Source: Dehalogenimonas etheniformans (GTDB lineage: Bacteria > Chloroflexota > Dehalococcoidia > Dehalococcoidales > Dehalococcoidaceae). From it: a DNA stretch of 64,000 nucleotides. This document shows, piece by piece, positions 7,546-16,623 of this stretch; within the stretch, counting starts at the first letter, position 1, and every line of letters begins with the position of its first letter. The stretch is taken from the NCBI RefSeq assembly GCF_014672715.2, contig NZ_CP058566.2, forward strand, positions 744,001 through 808,000. Reading direction: 5' to 3'. A program made the translations under genes and the position numbers. Below the pieces are notes generated by a model, which was given only the letters and a program-made list of their open reading frames with translations, ran no database searches and had not been told where the DNA came from.

Positions 7546-8829
7546 ATGGGTCTTTTCGGAAGTTCGGGAATTCGTCAGCCTTTCAATGAACAACTCGTCG
7601 ATGTTGTTTTCAGGGTTGGGCGGGCTGTTGGTTCGAAGTACCCGAGGGTGATTGTCGGCTGTGATACGCGAACCTCTAGTGATGCTTTGAAACATATCGC
7701 TGTCGGTGGGCTCTCTATCTCAGGCGCTAAATCCTTCGATGCCGGACTGGTCCCAACCCCCACGCTCGCATTTGCGGCGCGGAAATTCGATTGCGGCTTG
7801 ATGGTAACGGCATCTCACAATCCTCCGGAATATAATGGCATAAAGCTTTTCAATCCCGATGGTTCATCGTTCAGTCCGGATCAACAGCAGGAAATAGAAA
7901 CTATTGTATCGGCTGCTTCACCTCATATAGCCCAATGGGGATCTGTTAGTTGGTGTTCTAATTACCACGGCGCTGTTGAGCAGCATATCAACCAGATCCG
8001 CAAGATATTTCCACAGTCTTATCATCTTAAGGTTGTGGTAGATTGCGCCTGCGGGGCGGCATCAGATGTTACCCCGAACCTCTTAAGAGCTTTAGGTTGC
8101 TCGGTTTTAAGCCTCAATTCCAACCCAAGCGGGTTCTTCCCTCATGCCGTTGAACCACTGGAAGAAAACTTGAGCGACTTAATTAATGCTGTGCGGAAAT
8201 CCGGAGCTGATTTTGGCATTGCCCATGACGGCGATGCGGATCGGATGATGGCTGTAGACGACGCAGGTCGTTTTATCACTGGTGATAAAATGCTATGTCT
8301 GTTAGCTGCAGCAGAGAGAGCCCAGAAAGTAGTGACCACCGTCGACGCATCGGCGATGATCGACCGGCAGGGCTACCAAATTGCCCGGACTCGGGTCGGC
8401 GATAGCTTCGTATCGGAAGCGCTTAAGAACGGAGGCGATTTTGGTGGCGAACCATCCGGGGCCTGGATTTTTCCCAGGAACACCTTGTGTCCAGACGGCA
8501 TTTTCGCCGTTGCCTGCCTCGTCGATTTGGCCAGCAAAGCCAAACTTTCAACCAAGATCGATCACCTGATCGAACTACCGATCCGCCGAGGCAGTCTACG
8601 AGTTGATGGCTTGAATCTTCGCCATTTCGAACAGGAACTTATATCCTTGTTCAACCCGCGGGATGTTGATTACACAGATGGTATCAAATTGAATTTTACC
8701 GATGGATGGATATTAGTTCGAGCTTCCGGCACAGAACCAAAAATACGATTCACCGTTGAGGGTGAAGACGAGTCGTGGGTGCAACAGACTATCGATAAAT
8801 TGTCGATGTTGCTATCTAGGTCTCGTTAG
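7546..8829 (+). CDS. glmM: Phosphohexomutase (phosphoglucosamine/phosphomannomutase)
   Basis: 427 residues of the alpha-D-phosphohexomutase superfamily. The phosphoserine loop is TASHNPPEYNGIK near residue 90, the metal loop DGDADR near 228, the sugar-binding loop GEPSG near 300 and the phosphate-binding RASGTEPKIRF near 395. It is compact, as in archaeal-type GlmM/ManB. Since it lies between two glmS genes, conversion of glucosamine-6-phosphate to glucosamine-1-phosphate is the likeliest reaction. Phosphomannomutase activity cannot be excluded. It is AT-richer than glmS and starts at an ATG with no clear Shine-Dalgarno sequence. Confidence 0.8.
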   Translation: MGLFGSSGIRQPFNEQLVDVVFRVGRAVGSKYPRVIVGCDTRTSSDALKHIAVGGLSISGAKSFDAGLVPTPTLAFAARKFDCGLMVTASHNPPEYNGIKLFNPDGSSFSPDQQQEIETIVSAASPHIAQWGSVSWCSNYHGAVEQHINQIRKIFPQSYHLKVVVDCACGAASDVTPNLLRALGCSVLSLNSNPSGFFPHAVEPLEENLSDLINAVRKSGADFGIAHDGDADRMMAVDDAGRFITGDKMLCLLAAAERAQKVVTTVDASAMIDRQGYQIARTRVGDSFVSEALKNGGDFGGEPSGAWIFPRNTLCPDGIFAVACLVDLASKAKLSTKIDHLIELPIRRGSLRVDGLNLRHFEQELISLFNPRDVDYTDGIKLNFTDGWILVRASGTEPKIRFTVEGEDESWVQQTIDKLSMLLSRSR

Positions 8830-9157
8830 TAGCTAGACGGCTGAGCGTCATCCTTTTGTTTAGTGGAATGAGATGCGGGTCTGAAATTACTTTAGGCCGT
8901 CATCATCCTGAATGACCATAAATTTCTTTTTATTTCGGATTCAATTATTAACCCTTTTAGATATCGCCGTAATAGTTACAACAATACGTGACATCATGTA
9001 GGCGCCTTTCAAAATTTTTCATCATTTAGACGACAGCAAAACTATGCCGCTGTCTGCAATAATGCTCTAGGAGTCATCGCTGAAAGTTGGCTCTGATGGT
9101 TTTGGTTATTAGTTCTTGGTATCCGGTAATATCTTATTGCGAGAGAGTTGGACCACA
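8830..9157. other. Intergenic region between glmM and glmS copy 2
   Basis: 328 AT-rich bases. No terminator or convincing promoter was found, nor any gene: an in-frame ATG at 9116 upstream of glmS copy 2 only adds an unrelated 14-residue N terminus. A short inverted repeat (GACAGC near 9032 with GCTGTC near 9050) and a 13-mer shared with 3548-3560 are present. Confidence 0.4.
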
Positions 9158-10946
9158 ATGTGTGGCATAGTAGGATATGTAGGTAATAAGAAAGCGCAGC
9201 CGGTGCTCATGGAGACGCTGGCGAGGCTGGAATACCGTGGCTACGACAGTTGCGGTGTCGCCATCAGGGGCAGTCCGTTGACTGTCTATAAAGGCGCCGA
9301 CAGGGTGGGGCATCTCGAGGCCAACTCACCCTTGGTCTCGGGCACTATTGGCATCGGGCATACCCGGTGGGCGACACACGGCGAGGTCTCGGAGGCCAAT
9401 GCCCACCCCCACACTGACTGCCGGCAGAAGATTGCCGTGGTCCACAACGGCGTCATCTCCAACTACCAGGAGCTCAAAAAGCAGTTAACTAACGAAGGTC
9501 ACATCTTTGTATCGGGGACCGACACCGAGGTCCTGCCCCATCTGATCGAGAAATACTACGAAGGTGATATCGAAAAGGCGGTGAAGCAGGCTCTTGATGA
9601 GGTTCAGGGCAACTACGCCATACTGGTGGTGACCGAATATGAGAACCGGATGGTGGCCGCCCGGAACGGCAACCCGCTGATCATCGGCATCGGCCCTGAC
9701 GGCTTTATCACCGCTTCTGACGTTCCCGCTGTTCTGAACTACGCTCAAAAGATCATCTATCTTGAAGACAATGACCTGGCCGTCATGGGCAGGGACGGCC
9801 TCAAGATCACCAACGAGGGGGTAGAAGTCAGGCGCGAGGCCTTTGATTCGCTGTGGGCTCTGGAGGATCTGGGTAAAAACGGCTATGAACACCACATGCT
9901 CAAAGAGATAAGCGAGCAGCCCAGGGTGGTCCAGAACTGCCTGCAGCAATATAACATAAAGGAAAGGGCTTATCCTGATGCCCCGCCTGTATTGGACGGG
10001 GACACTCGTAACCTCACCCTCATTGCCTGCGGCACGTCATGCCATGCCGCCCTGGTCGGCAAATACATCATTGAAGAATTGACCGGCATCCCCGTAAGGG
10101 TGGAGGTAGCCTCGGAGATCAGCCACCGCAGGCATCTTGTTGCCACATCCAAGGTCATCGGGCTGTCGCAGTCCGGTGAGACGGCTGACGTTTTGGTCAG
10201 TCTGAAACGGATGAGGGACCAGGGGGCCGAGACGGTGGCCATCACCAACGTTTTTAAGAGCACCATCAGCCGTATCGCCGACCAGACGATCTACACCGCA
10301 GCCGGGCCCGAGGTAGCTGTGGCGGCAACCAAGACCTTCATTGCTCAGCTGGTAGCGCTTATTAAGCTTGCCCTCTCCCACCCTGAGGTCGACCCTGTAA
10401 TCCGGGGCCGGCTGGAGGCTGAACTGGAGCAATTGCCTCGCAAGATTCAGGAAATCATCGACAACAAAGCGCAGATTGAGCGTTATGCCGAGTATCTGGC
10501 GGCGGCCAGCCAGGTCTTTTTCATCGCCAAGGGTGTCAACGTGCCCATTGCCTACGAGGGCGCCCTCAAGGTCAAGGAGATCGCTTACTTGAATGCCGAG
10601 GGGTACTGCGCCGGGGAGCTGAAACACGGGCCGTTCGCCCTGCTGACGCCGGACTCGATGGTCGTCGCCCTGATGCCCCGCGACGAGAACTATGAGGCAA
10701 TGTCGATCACCATCCAGGAGATTCGGGCCAGGAAGGCTCGGCTGCTGTGCCTGGCGGAGGCTGGTGACGACGCCCTCGACGGCAGTGCTGATTATGTCCT
10801 CAAGCTGCCGCCGACGCTGGACCTATTATCGCCGATCTTGAATGCCGTGGCCCTGCAGCTCCTGGCCTATTACACCGCCAAAGCCAGGGCATGTCCCATT
10901 GACTTCCCCCGCAACCTGGCCAAAAGCGTCACCGTGGAGTAAAAAA
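9156..10946 (+). repeat. Copy 2 of the 1791-bp direct repeat covering glmS
   Basis: Identical to 5579-7369, offset 3577. Homologous recombination between the copies would delete one glmS and the mutase gene as a 3577-bp circle. A collapse or duplication error in assembly is the main non-biological alternative. Confidence 0.9.
9158..10942 (+). CDS. glmS: Glutamine--fructose-6-phosphate aminotransferase (isomerizing), copy 2
   Basis: Same 594-residue protein as the copy at 5581. The start is placed at the ATG of MCGIVGYVG because Cys2 must be exposed as the glutaminase nucleophile. The longer in-frame start at 9116 would bury it and lies outside the shared repeat. The sequences before the two copies are unrelated, so the copies may be under different control. 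Transcription can run in from the mutase gene. The ribosome binding site is poor (GAGAGAG about 12 bases upstream). Confidence 0.95.
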   Translation: MCGIVGYVGNKKAQPVLMETLARLEYRGYDSCGVAIRGSPLTVYKGADRVGHLEANSPLVSGTIGIGHTRWATHGEVSEANAHPHTDCRQKIAVVHNGVISNYQELKKQLTNEGHIFVSGTDTEVLPHLIEKYYEGDIEKAVKQALDEVQGNYAILVVTEYENRMVAARNGNPLIIGIGPDGFITASDVPAVLNYAQKIIYLEDNDLAVMGRDGLKITNEGVEVRREAFDSLWALEDLGKNGYEHHMLKEISEQPRVVQNCLQQYNIKERAYPDAPPVLDGDTRNLTLIACGTSCHAALVGKYIIEELTGIPVRVEVASEISHRRHLVATSKVIGLSQSGETADVLVSLKRMRDQGAETVAITNVFKSTISRIADQTIYTAAGPEVAVAATKTFIAQLVALIKLALSHPEVDPVIRGRLEAELEQLPRKIQEIIDNKAQIERYAEYLAAASQVFFIAKGVNVPIAYEGALKVKEIAYLNAEGYCAGELKHGPFALLTPDSMVVALMPRDENYEAMSITIQEIRARKARLLCLAEAGDDALDGSADYVLKLPPTLDLLSPILNAVALQLLAYYTAKARACPIDFPRNLAKSVTVE

Positions 10947-10981
10947 GTCATTATATTTATACTTAATAACCAAAATACGTA

Positions 10982-11010
10982 TTGACACCAGAAATATCGG
11001 CTCATATAAT
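10982..11010 (+). promoter_or_regulatory. Perfect consensus sigma-70 promoter of the giant surface-protein gene
   Basis: TTGACA (10982-10987), 17 bases, TATAAT (11005-11010). The self-complementary AATACGTATT (10974-10983) overlaps the -35 box and could be an operator half. A start near 11017 gives a leader of about 90 bases, ending in a strong AGGAGG six bases before the ATG. Confidence 0.75.
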
Positions 11011-11105
11011 CGCCATAGCTCCTTTGCCAATCATCAGAAGATATTTGATGATCAATTTTGATGCAATTTGAGATGACAACCGATAAATAAATAAGGAGGA
11101 TAGGA

Positions 11106-14100
11106 ATGCACGGGTTATTCGGTGGAAACAAATCCGGAAAAGAGCCAGGGAATTTCCCTAGGTCGATGAAGAGGCTGTTTATAGGGATTCCCTTCGCAGC
11201 AGCAATAATATTGGCTTGTTCCGCCGCGATTTCAGCTGCAACTTTTCTATCTGGCGTTAGTGTCGGGCCTCAAAATGGAGCGCTCACCTACGGTACCAAT
11301 GGCAGTGTTACTTACGATATTACACTCACACATAATGATACTGAGTCTGGCGGGGCCATCACACTCAATTTTGACTGGACGGCGGGCGATCCGGGTGGTG
11401 TGAGTGCCAGTTTCGACGGCAATCCATATCCTGAAGGAACAACCACAGCTACCCTAACTCTGAACACTTCGGCTACCACCTCTGCAGGTGATTGGTCTTT
11501 CAAAGTTACGGGCACAGACTCCAAAGGTATACCCATCGAGGGAACTGGTGCATTAAGCATTCAAAAGGCTACTCCAATATTGTCAGTAACAAACTCGGGT
11601 ATAGCTTATGATGGCACAGCAATGTCAGCAACTGTCTCTTCAGGGACGGTAGTTGGTGTCGTTAGCAATATTTTGACCGGCGGTGCCGCCACTCAAACCA
11701 ATGCAGCAACATATGCCGTTACCGCCAATTTCACCCCGGATGATACGGTTAACTACAATTCACTTACCGATGCGGCTGCCGGTGACTTCATTATTACCAA
11801 ACGTGATATAACCATAACTCCTAATCCGCAAACCAAGGTGTTTGGCACACTCGATCCTAGTTTTTCGTACGATGCGATAGGGTTGGTTGGCAGCGATTTC
11901 GTGCTCGGTTTCTTTACCAGGGCGCCCGGAGAGAGCGTTGGAACCTATGCCATTATCCCGGACCCAAATGGGGTCTATGGCGGAAATTCTTTGGGACCAA
12001 ATCCGAACTACAATGTAATTATAGGCCCTAATAACCTGACTATCACAAAAGCAACTGCTAACGTTTCCGTAACTGGTTATGATAGTGTTTATGATGGTGC
12101 AGCACACGGAGCTTCGGGTAGTGCTATTGGCGCATCTGCCACGATTGAATTTGCGGATAATCCGCTTAATTCGGAACGCATTTGGGGTGACAACTGGTTC
12201 GCCCAGACATTCGCGTCTTCCTCCAATTTTCATCTGACTGCAGTTTCGATCAGCGGAAAAGTGATTGGTAATCCCGGAGTTGTGACCGTTAGCGTCAGGG
12301 AACTTACCGGAGTAAACACGCTTGGTCCCGATCTCTGTTCTGGTACTATTGATCAAACCTCTCTCATCGGTTTACCTGGAAATCCGATCTTCGAAAGTTA
12401 CAAAGCAGTGACTGTAGACATGGGAGCTGGGTTTGATGCCGTAGCTGGCCATTCGTACGCCATCGTCGTAAGAAGCTCGGCAGGAGATGCTTCCAATTAT
12501 TTCGCATGGATTGCTGATACAACAGCGAACGATTTCGCTGGCGGACAAGAATATTCCTCCAGCGGAACTCTCCACGCGACGTGGAACGCCATCCCCGCCA
12601 ACGACATGTTCTTTGGAGTGTTTGGTACAGTTGATTTAGCCGGCTCTTTGATCCTTGGAAGCTCATTCACTGATGTGGCCGGAGGTACTGCCGATTGGAC
12701 CTTCTCCGGAGGCACAAACTACAACGATGCCAATGGTTCAGTCCTGATAACTATTTCCCAAAAGGAACTGACCATCGGCGGTACGTTCACCGCCGACAGC
12801 AAAGTTTATAATGGGACTACGGAAGCAAACATTGCCACCAACAATCTGACCCTGTCTGGTAAGGTCGGAGCCGATGATGTTACTCTTTCTCCGGTGGTCG
12901 CCTTTGCCGACAAGAATATCAATCTCACCGGCCACAAGATCGTCAGTCTGACAGCCGCTTCCAGTCTGACGGGCGCACAGTCCGGCAACTACTCGCTGTC
13001 ACTTATTGTCACGCCGACAGCCCAGGCTGATATCACCGTGAAAACGTTGACCGCTGATGTCACAGGTGTTAGCAGAGCCTATGATGGTTCCACTATTGCC
13101 ACTGTCAATTTTGCCGATGACCGCATCGCGGGTGATGTCTTCAGCTATACCTATGTCGCCACCTTCGCAAGCAAAAATGTCGGTACAGGCATTGCGATTA
13201 ACGTCAGCGGCATCGCCATAACCGCCAATCCGCTTGATGATTCTGGCAACTATACGCTTGGTTCAGCTACCACAGATACCACCAGTGCCGACATCACCGC
13301 TAAGGCATTGACAGTTACTGGCCTGACCGGGGCTAATAAGACCTACGATGGAGATACAACTGTCACCGTCAGTGGTACAGCGGTTCTTAGTGGAATCGTT
13401 GCTCCTGACGTAGTTACCCTGGGAGGTACGCCGGTCTTCGCCTTTGCCAGCAAGAATGTTGGTACCGGTATCGCCATCAATGGTGCCGGATACACTATAG
13501 GCGGCGCCGATGTTGCCAACTATACTGTGACCCAGCCCACGCTCTTGGCCGACATCACTGCCAAGGCCTTGACGGTCGTTGGTCTGACTGGAGACAACAA
13601 GACCTATAATGGCACCACCGCAGCCACTGCGACGGGCATAGCAGCCCTGGATGGGATCGTTGCCCCTGATGTGGTGACTCTGGGAGGTACGCCGGTCTTC
13701 ACCTTTGCCAGCAAGAACGTTGGGACCGTTAACATAACCACCACCGGTTATACTCTTGGCGGTGCTGACGCCAGCAACTACACCGTGACCCAACCGACTC
13801 TCTCAGCCAGTATCAACGCCAGGACGTTGACTGCCAATGCCGTCGGCGTCGACAATGTCTATGATGGCACCACTGCCGCCTCCGTTAGCTTCACTGATGA
13901 CCGCATCGCGGGTGATGTCTTCAGCTATACCTATGTCGCCACCTTCGCAAGCAAAAATGTCGGTACAGGCATTGCGATTAACGTCAGCGGCATCGCCATA
14001 ACCGCCAATCCGCTTGATGATTCTGGCAACTATACGCTTGGTTCAGCTACCACAGATACCACCAGTGCCGACATCACCGCTAAGGCATTGACAGTTACTG

Positions 14101-15593
14101 GCCTGACCGGGGCTAATAAGACCTACGATGGAGATACAACTGTCACCGTCAGTGGTACAGCGGTTCTTAGTGGAATCGTTGCTCCTGACGTAGTTACCCT
14201 GGGAGGTACGCCGGTCTTCGCCTTTGCCAGCAAGAATGTTGGTACCGGTATCGCCATCAATGGTGCCGGATACACTATAGGCGGCGCCGATGTTGCCAAC
14301 TATACTGTGACCCAGCCCACGCTCTTGGCCGACATCACTGCCAAGGCCTTGACGGTCGTTGGTCTGACTGGAGACAACAAGACCTATAATGGCACCACCG
14401 CAGCCACTGCGACGGGCATAGCAGCCCTGGATGGGATCGTTGCCCCTGATGTGGTGACTCTGGGAGGTACGCCGGTCTTCACCTTTGCCAGCAAGAACGT
14501 TGGGACCGTTAACATAACCACCACCGGTTATACTCTTGGCGGTGCTGACGCCAGCAACTACACCGTGACCCAACCGACTCTCTCAGCTAGTATCAGTAAA
14601 AATCAGTTAACAGTTGCTGGCTCTTTCACAGCTAACAGCAAGGCATCCGATGGAAATGCATCGGCGACTTTCGCCACCAATAACCTTGCTCTTAGTGGAG
14701 TAATAGCGGGCGATACGGTTAACTTTAGTCCGGTCATCGCCTTCTCTGACGCAAATGTTGGAACAGGCAAGACTGTCTCATTGACACCTGCGTCGAGCCT
14801 CGGCGGGGCTGACGGCGCCAATTACTCCCTGTCCCTTGTCGACGCACCAACTGCGACTGCTGATATTACTAGTGGTGGAGGTGGTGGAGGCGGCGGAGGA
14901 GGTGGTTTTGGTAATCAATTGGTGGGTATAAACCTGGCAGGCACTTCGCCCTGGATGGACGGCAACGGCAAGTCGATTACAGCTGGTGAGATCAAAACAC
15001 CCGATGGTAAACTCACTCTGAACATCCCCGTCGGTGTCTTTATCTGGAATGCAGCTGGCGCCGCACAGCCTTTCCTCTCGGCTAACACACCATCCTCTGT
15101 TCCGGCTGCACCGGCTCAGGCTAAGATACTGAACAGCTACGACATGGGTCTAAACGGTGTCACTTTCAATCCCGGTATCACCATAAGCTTCGCGTATTCT
15201 GCTTCTGACATTTCTGGGATCTCGGAGAGTGGCCTGTATATTGCCTGGTGGAATGGCTCAGCCTGGGTTAAATTAAACAGTGTGGTGGATACTGCCAACA
15301 AGACAGTTACGGCCAATATTACCCACTTTACGGTGTTTGCCCTGATCGGCGCTCAGGCTCCTCCCACGACCACGCCTCCGCCGACCACGACGCCTCCACC
15401 GACGACTACTCCTCCGCCGACGACCACTCCTCCGGCTACAAAGACAACACTCCCGCCGACTTCTTCCACGACCACTAACCCACCTGGCGACGAGACTCCA
15501 ACTAATTGGATACCTGGAGTGATACTGGTAATGGCACTCCTACTCGGGTTGGTCTTGTTCGTAAGGCAAAGACGGCCAAAAGAAAGAATTTAA
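11106..15593 (+). CDS. Giant repeat-rich surface protein with MBG/YDG-type repeats and C-terminal membrane anchor
   Basis: 1495 residues. A hydrophobic export segment lies at about residues 23-45, later than usual because of a 20-residue N-terminal extension. Then come many 75-90-residue beta repeats with the hallmarks TYDGDTT or TYNGTTA and NYTV, as in MBG/YDG adhesin domains. About residue 1257 there is a run of glycines, followed by a ~150-residue module (IWNAAGAAQ, GLYIAWWNGSAWVK), a Thr/Pro-rich stalk (PPPTTT repeats), one transmembrane helix and a basic tail. The last three parts closely match the protein at 32440-37704. It is probably attached to the outer face of the cell membrane as an S-layer component or adhesin. 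Two internal blocks are identical at DNA level. Confidence 0.85.
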   Translation: MHGLFGGNKSGKEPGNFPRSMKRLFIGIPFAAAIILACSAAISAATFLSGVSVGPQNGALTYGTNGSVTYDITLTHNDTESGGAITLNFDWTAGDPGGVSASFDGNPYPEGTTTATLTLNTSATTSAGDWSFKVTGTDSKGIPIEGTGALSIQKATPILSVTNSGIAYDGTAMSATVSSGTVVGVVSNILTGGAATQTNAATYAVTANFTPDDTVNYNSLTDAAAGDFIITKRDITITPNPQTKVFGTLDPSFSYDAIGLVGSDFVLGFFTRAPGESVGTYAIIPDPNGVYGGNSLGPNPNYNVIIGPNNLTITKATANVSVTGYDSVYDGAAHGASGSAIGASATIEFADNPLNSERIWGDNWFAQTFASSSNFHLTAVSISGKVIGNPGVVTVSVRELTGVNTLGPDLCSGTIDQTSLIGLPGNPIFESYKAVTVDMGAGFDAVAGHSYAIVVRSSAGDASNYFAWIADTTANDFAGGQEYSSSGTLHATWNAIPANDMFFGVFGTVDLAGSLILGSSFTDVAGGTADWTFSGGTNYNDANGSVLITISQKELTIGGTFTADSKVYNGTTEANIATNNLTLSGKVGADDVTLSPVVAFADKNINLTGHKIVSLTAASSLTGAQSGNYSLSLIVTPTAQADITVKTLTADVTGVSRAYDGSTIATVNFADDRIAGDVFSYTYVATFASKNVGTGIAINVSGIAITANPLDDSGNYTLGSATTDTTSADITAKALTVTGLTGANKTYDGDTTVTVSGTAVLSGIVAPDVVTLGGTPVFAFASKNVGTGIAINGAGYTIGGADVANYTVTQPTLLADITAKALTVVGLTGDNKTYNGTTAATATGIAALDGIVAPDVVTLGGTPVFTFASKNVGTVNITTTGYTLGGADASNYTVTQPTLSASINARTLTANAVGVDNVYDGTTAASVSFTDDRIAGDVFSYTYVATFASKNVGTGIAINVSGIAITANPLDDSGNYTLGSATTDTTSADITAKALTVTGLTGANKTYDGDTTVTVSGTAVLSGIVAPDVVTLGGTPVFAFASKNVGTGIAINGAGYTIGGADVANYTVTQPTLLADITAKALTVVGLTGDNKTYNGTTAATATGIAALDGIVAPDVVTLGGTPVFTFASKNVGTVNITTTGYTLGGADASNYTVTQPTLSASISKNQLTVAGSFTANSKASDGNASATFATNNLALSGVIAGDTVNFSPVIAFSDANVGTGKTVSLTPASSLGGADGANYSLSLVDAPTATADITSGGGGGGGGGGGFGNQLVGINLAGTSPWMDGNGKSITAGEIKTPDGKLTLNIPVGVFIWNAAGAAQPFLSANTPSSVPAAPAQAKILNSYDMGLNGVTFNPGITISFAYSASDISGISESGLYIAWWNGSAWVKLNSVVDTANKTVTANITHFTVFALIGAQAPPTTTPPPTTTPPPTTTPPPTTTPPATKTTLPPTSSTTTNPPGDETPTNWIPGVILVMALLLGLVLFVRQRRPKERI
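13116..13807 (+). repeat. 692-bp perfect internal repeat, copy 1
   Basis: Identical to 13896-14587 (offset 780 bases = 260 codons). The 88 bases between the copies are a diverged part of the same 780-bp unit. The repeat is in frame and encodes about three MBG-like domains. The absence of silent differences points to a very recent duplication or ongoing gene conversion. Confidence 0.92.
13896..14587 (+). repeat. 692-bp perfect internal repeat, copy 2
   Basis: Second copy of 13116-13807 within the surface-protein gene. Unequal crossing-over here would lengthen or shorten the protein by 260 residues without shifting the frame. Confidence 0.92.
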
Positions 15594-15604
15594 GCACAGT
15601 TTGG

Positions 15605-15642
15605 ATTTTTGGGGAGTCCGATTGGACTCCCCAAAATTTTTA
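15605..15642 (+). terminator. Rho-independent terminator of the giant surface-protein gene
   Basis: GGGGAGTCC (15611-15619) pairs with GGACTCCCC (15624-15632) around a GATT loop, flanked by A-rich and T-rich runs. It lies right behind the stop at 15593 and could act in both directions. Confidence 0.85.
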
Positions 15643-15890
15643 AATATAACCACTACAATACATTGTCTACTAGGCTGCTTTCGTCATGTTACAATTCCAA
15701 GACGTGATGCCTATCCAAAATCGACAATATGATTTCATAGTTGGTATCAAACGGCATGAAAAACGAGCAAAGTTTGTACGATAGACTTTTAAGGAAATGA
15801 AAGCGCGGACTGATCAGGTGACGCTGCAGTTCTCTCTTGCCTGACCCCTAATCAGCAGGTTAAAGGTTAGAAGCCTGTACGGCTCACCAT

Positions 15891-16517
15891 TTACCCTGGT
15901 TGCATCTTCCGAATTAGTTCTTCCGATTTCTTCATCGTCGATGGTCTTCCGCTTTGAGAGCACCGCTGAGCAAACTCGAAAATCCTGGCGTCATTGCCTA
16001 GCGACTCGAAGCCATCGATAAACGCAGATAGCACGTGTCCGCGGATGACCTGATGGCATTCATCTGTAGGGAGTGGGATTTCATCGACCTGTAGGATCTG
16101 ATTCAGGATTTTATTGGCCAATTCCGGGCGATATTTCAGAATCTGTCCGGCGCCAAGAACCACGTTAGCGGCAGTCACCAGTTTTTTGTCCCAAAGATGC
16201 GAGAGGTATTTATCGATGACGCCATCGAGGCGATGTTGGGTATCGACTCGCGCCACATAACCCAGGATGCGCAATCCATTCCATAGTAGAACGCTCGATT
16301 GGTTATCGAGAAGGTCGGCGAAAATATTAAATTCGGGGTAAAGGAGTTCCGGTGCATCTCGGGCTATTAGACTCAATTCCTTTGCAGCTCGGAATCTATC
16401 GGTTCCCTTGGAGTTCATGATTGATATAAGTTCCGGGATGATGGAAGGATCGCTGTCAGCTTGTTCTAATCTGGATTGATCGGAGTTCTTGTTCCTGGTA
16501 ATCATCGCGACTTCCAT
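15891..16517 (-). CDS. HEAT/ARM-repeat-like helical protein, unknown function
   Basis: 208 residues, nearly all helical, with paired-helix patterns such as RFRAAKELSLIARDAPELLY and LLWNGLRILGYVAR that resemble HEAT repeats. It has no signal peptide, membrane segment or catalytic motif. An in-frame ATG four codons downstream (16505) has a better-spaced GGAAG and may be the true start. The gene stands alone on the minus strand and diverges from nth. A scaffold or binding role is a guess from the fold. Confidence 0.7.
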   Translation of the reverse strand: MEVAMITRNKNSDQSRLEQADSDPSIIPELISIMNSKGTDRFRAAKELSLIARDAPELLYPEFNIFADLLDNQSSVLLWNGLRILGYVARVDTQHRLDGVIDKYLSHLWDKKLVTAANVVLGAGQILKYRPELANKILNQILQVDEIPLPTDECHQVIRGHVLSAFIDGFESLGNDARIFEFAQRCSQSGRPSTMKKSEELIRKMQPG

Positions 16518-16623
16518 GACGGCTAGTTGTTATAGACTGATCTAATTATAGACCCCCTTTTCCCAATGGAGTCAATAGATGGAAAGAATATTTGTTGTGT
16601 ATTCCAATATGTTAAACTGAAAT

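Noticed and set aside
3548-9050. 13-mer AAAACTATGCCGC at 3548 and 9038 as insertion-element ends
   Set aside because: The match is short, in direct orientation and has no extension on either side; chance or a minor shared motif is enough.
5579-10946. Composite transposon formed by the two glmS copies
   Set aside because: No transposase, no terminal inverted repeats and no target-site duplication; the repeats are glmS genes themselves.
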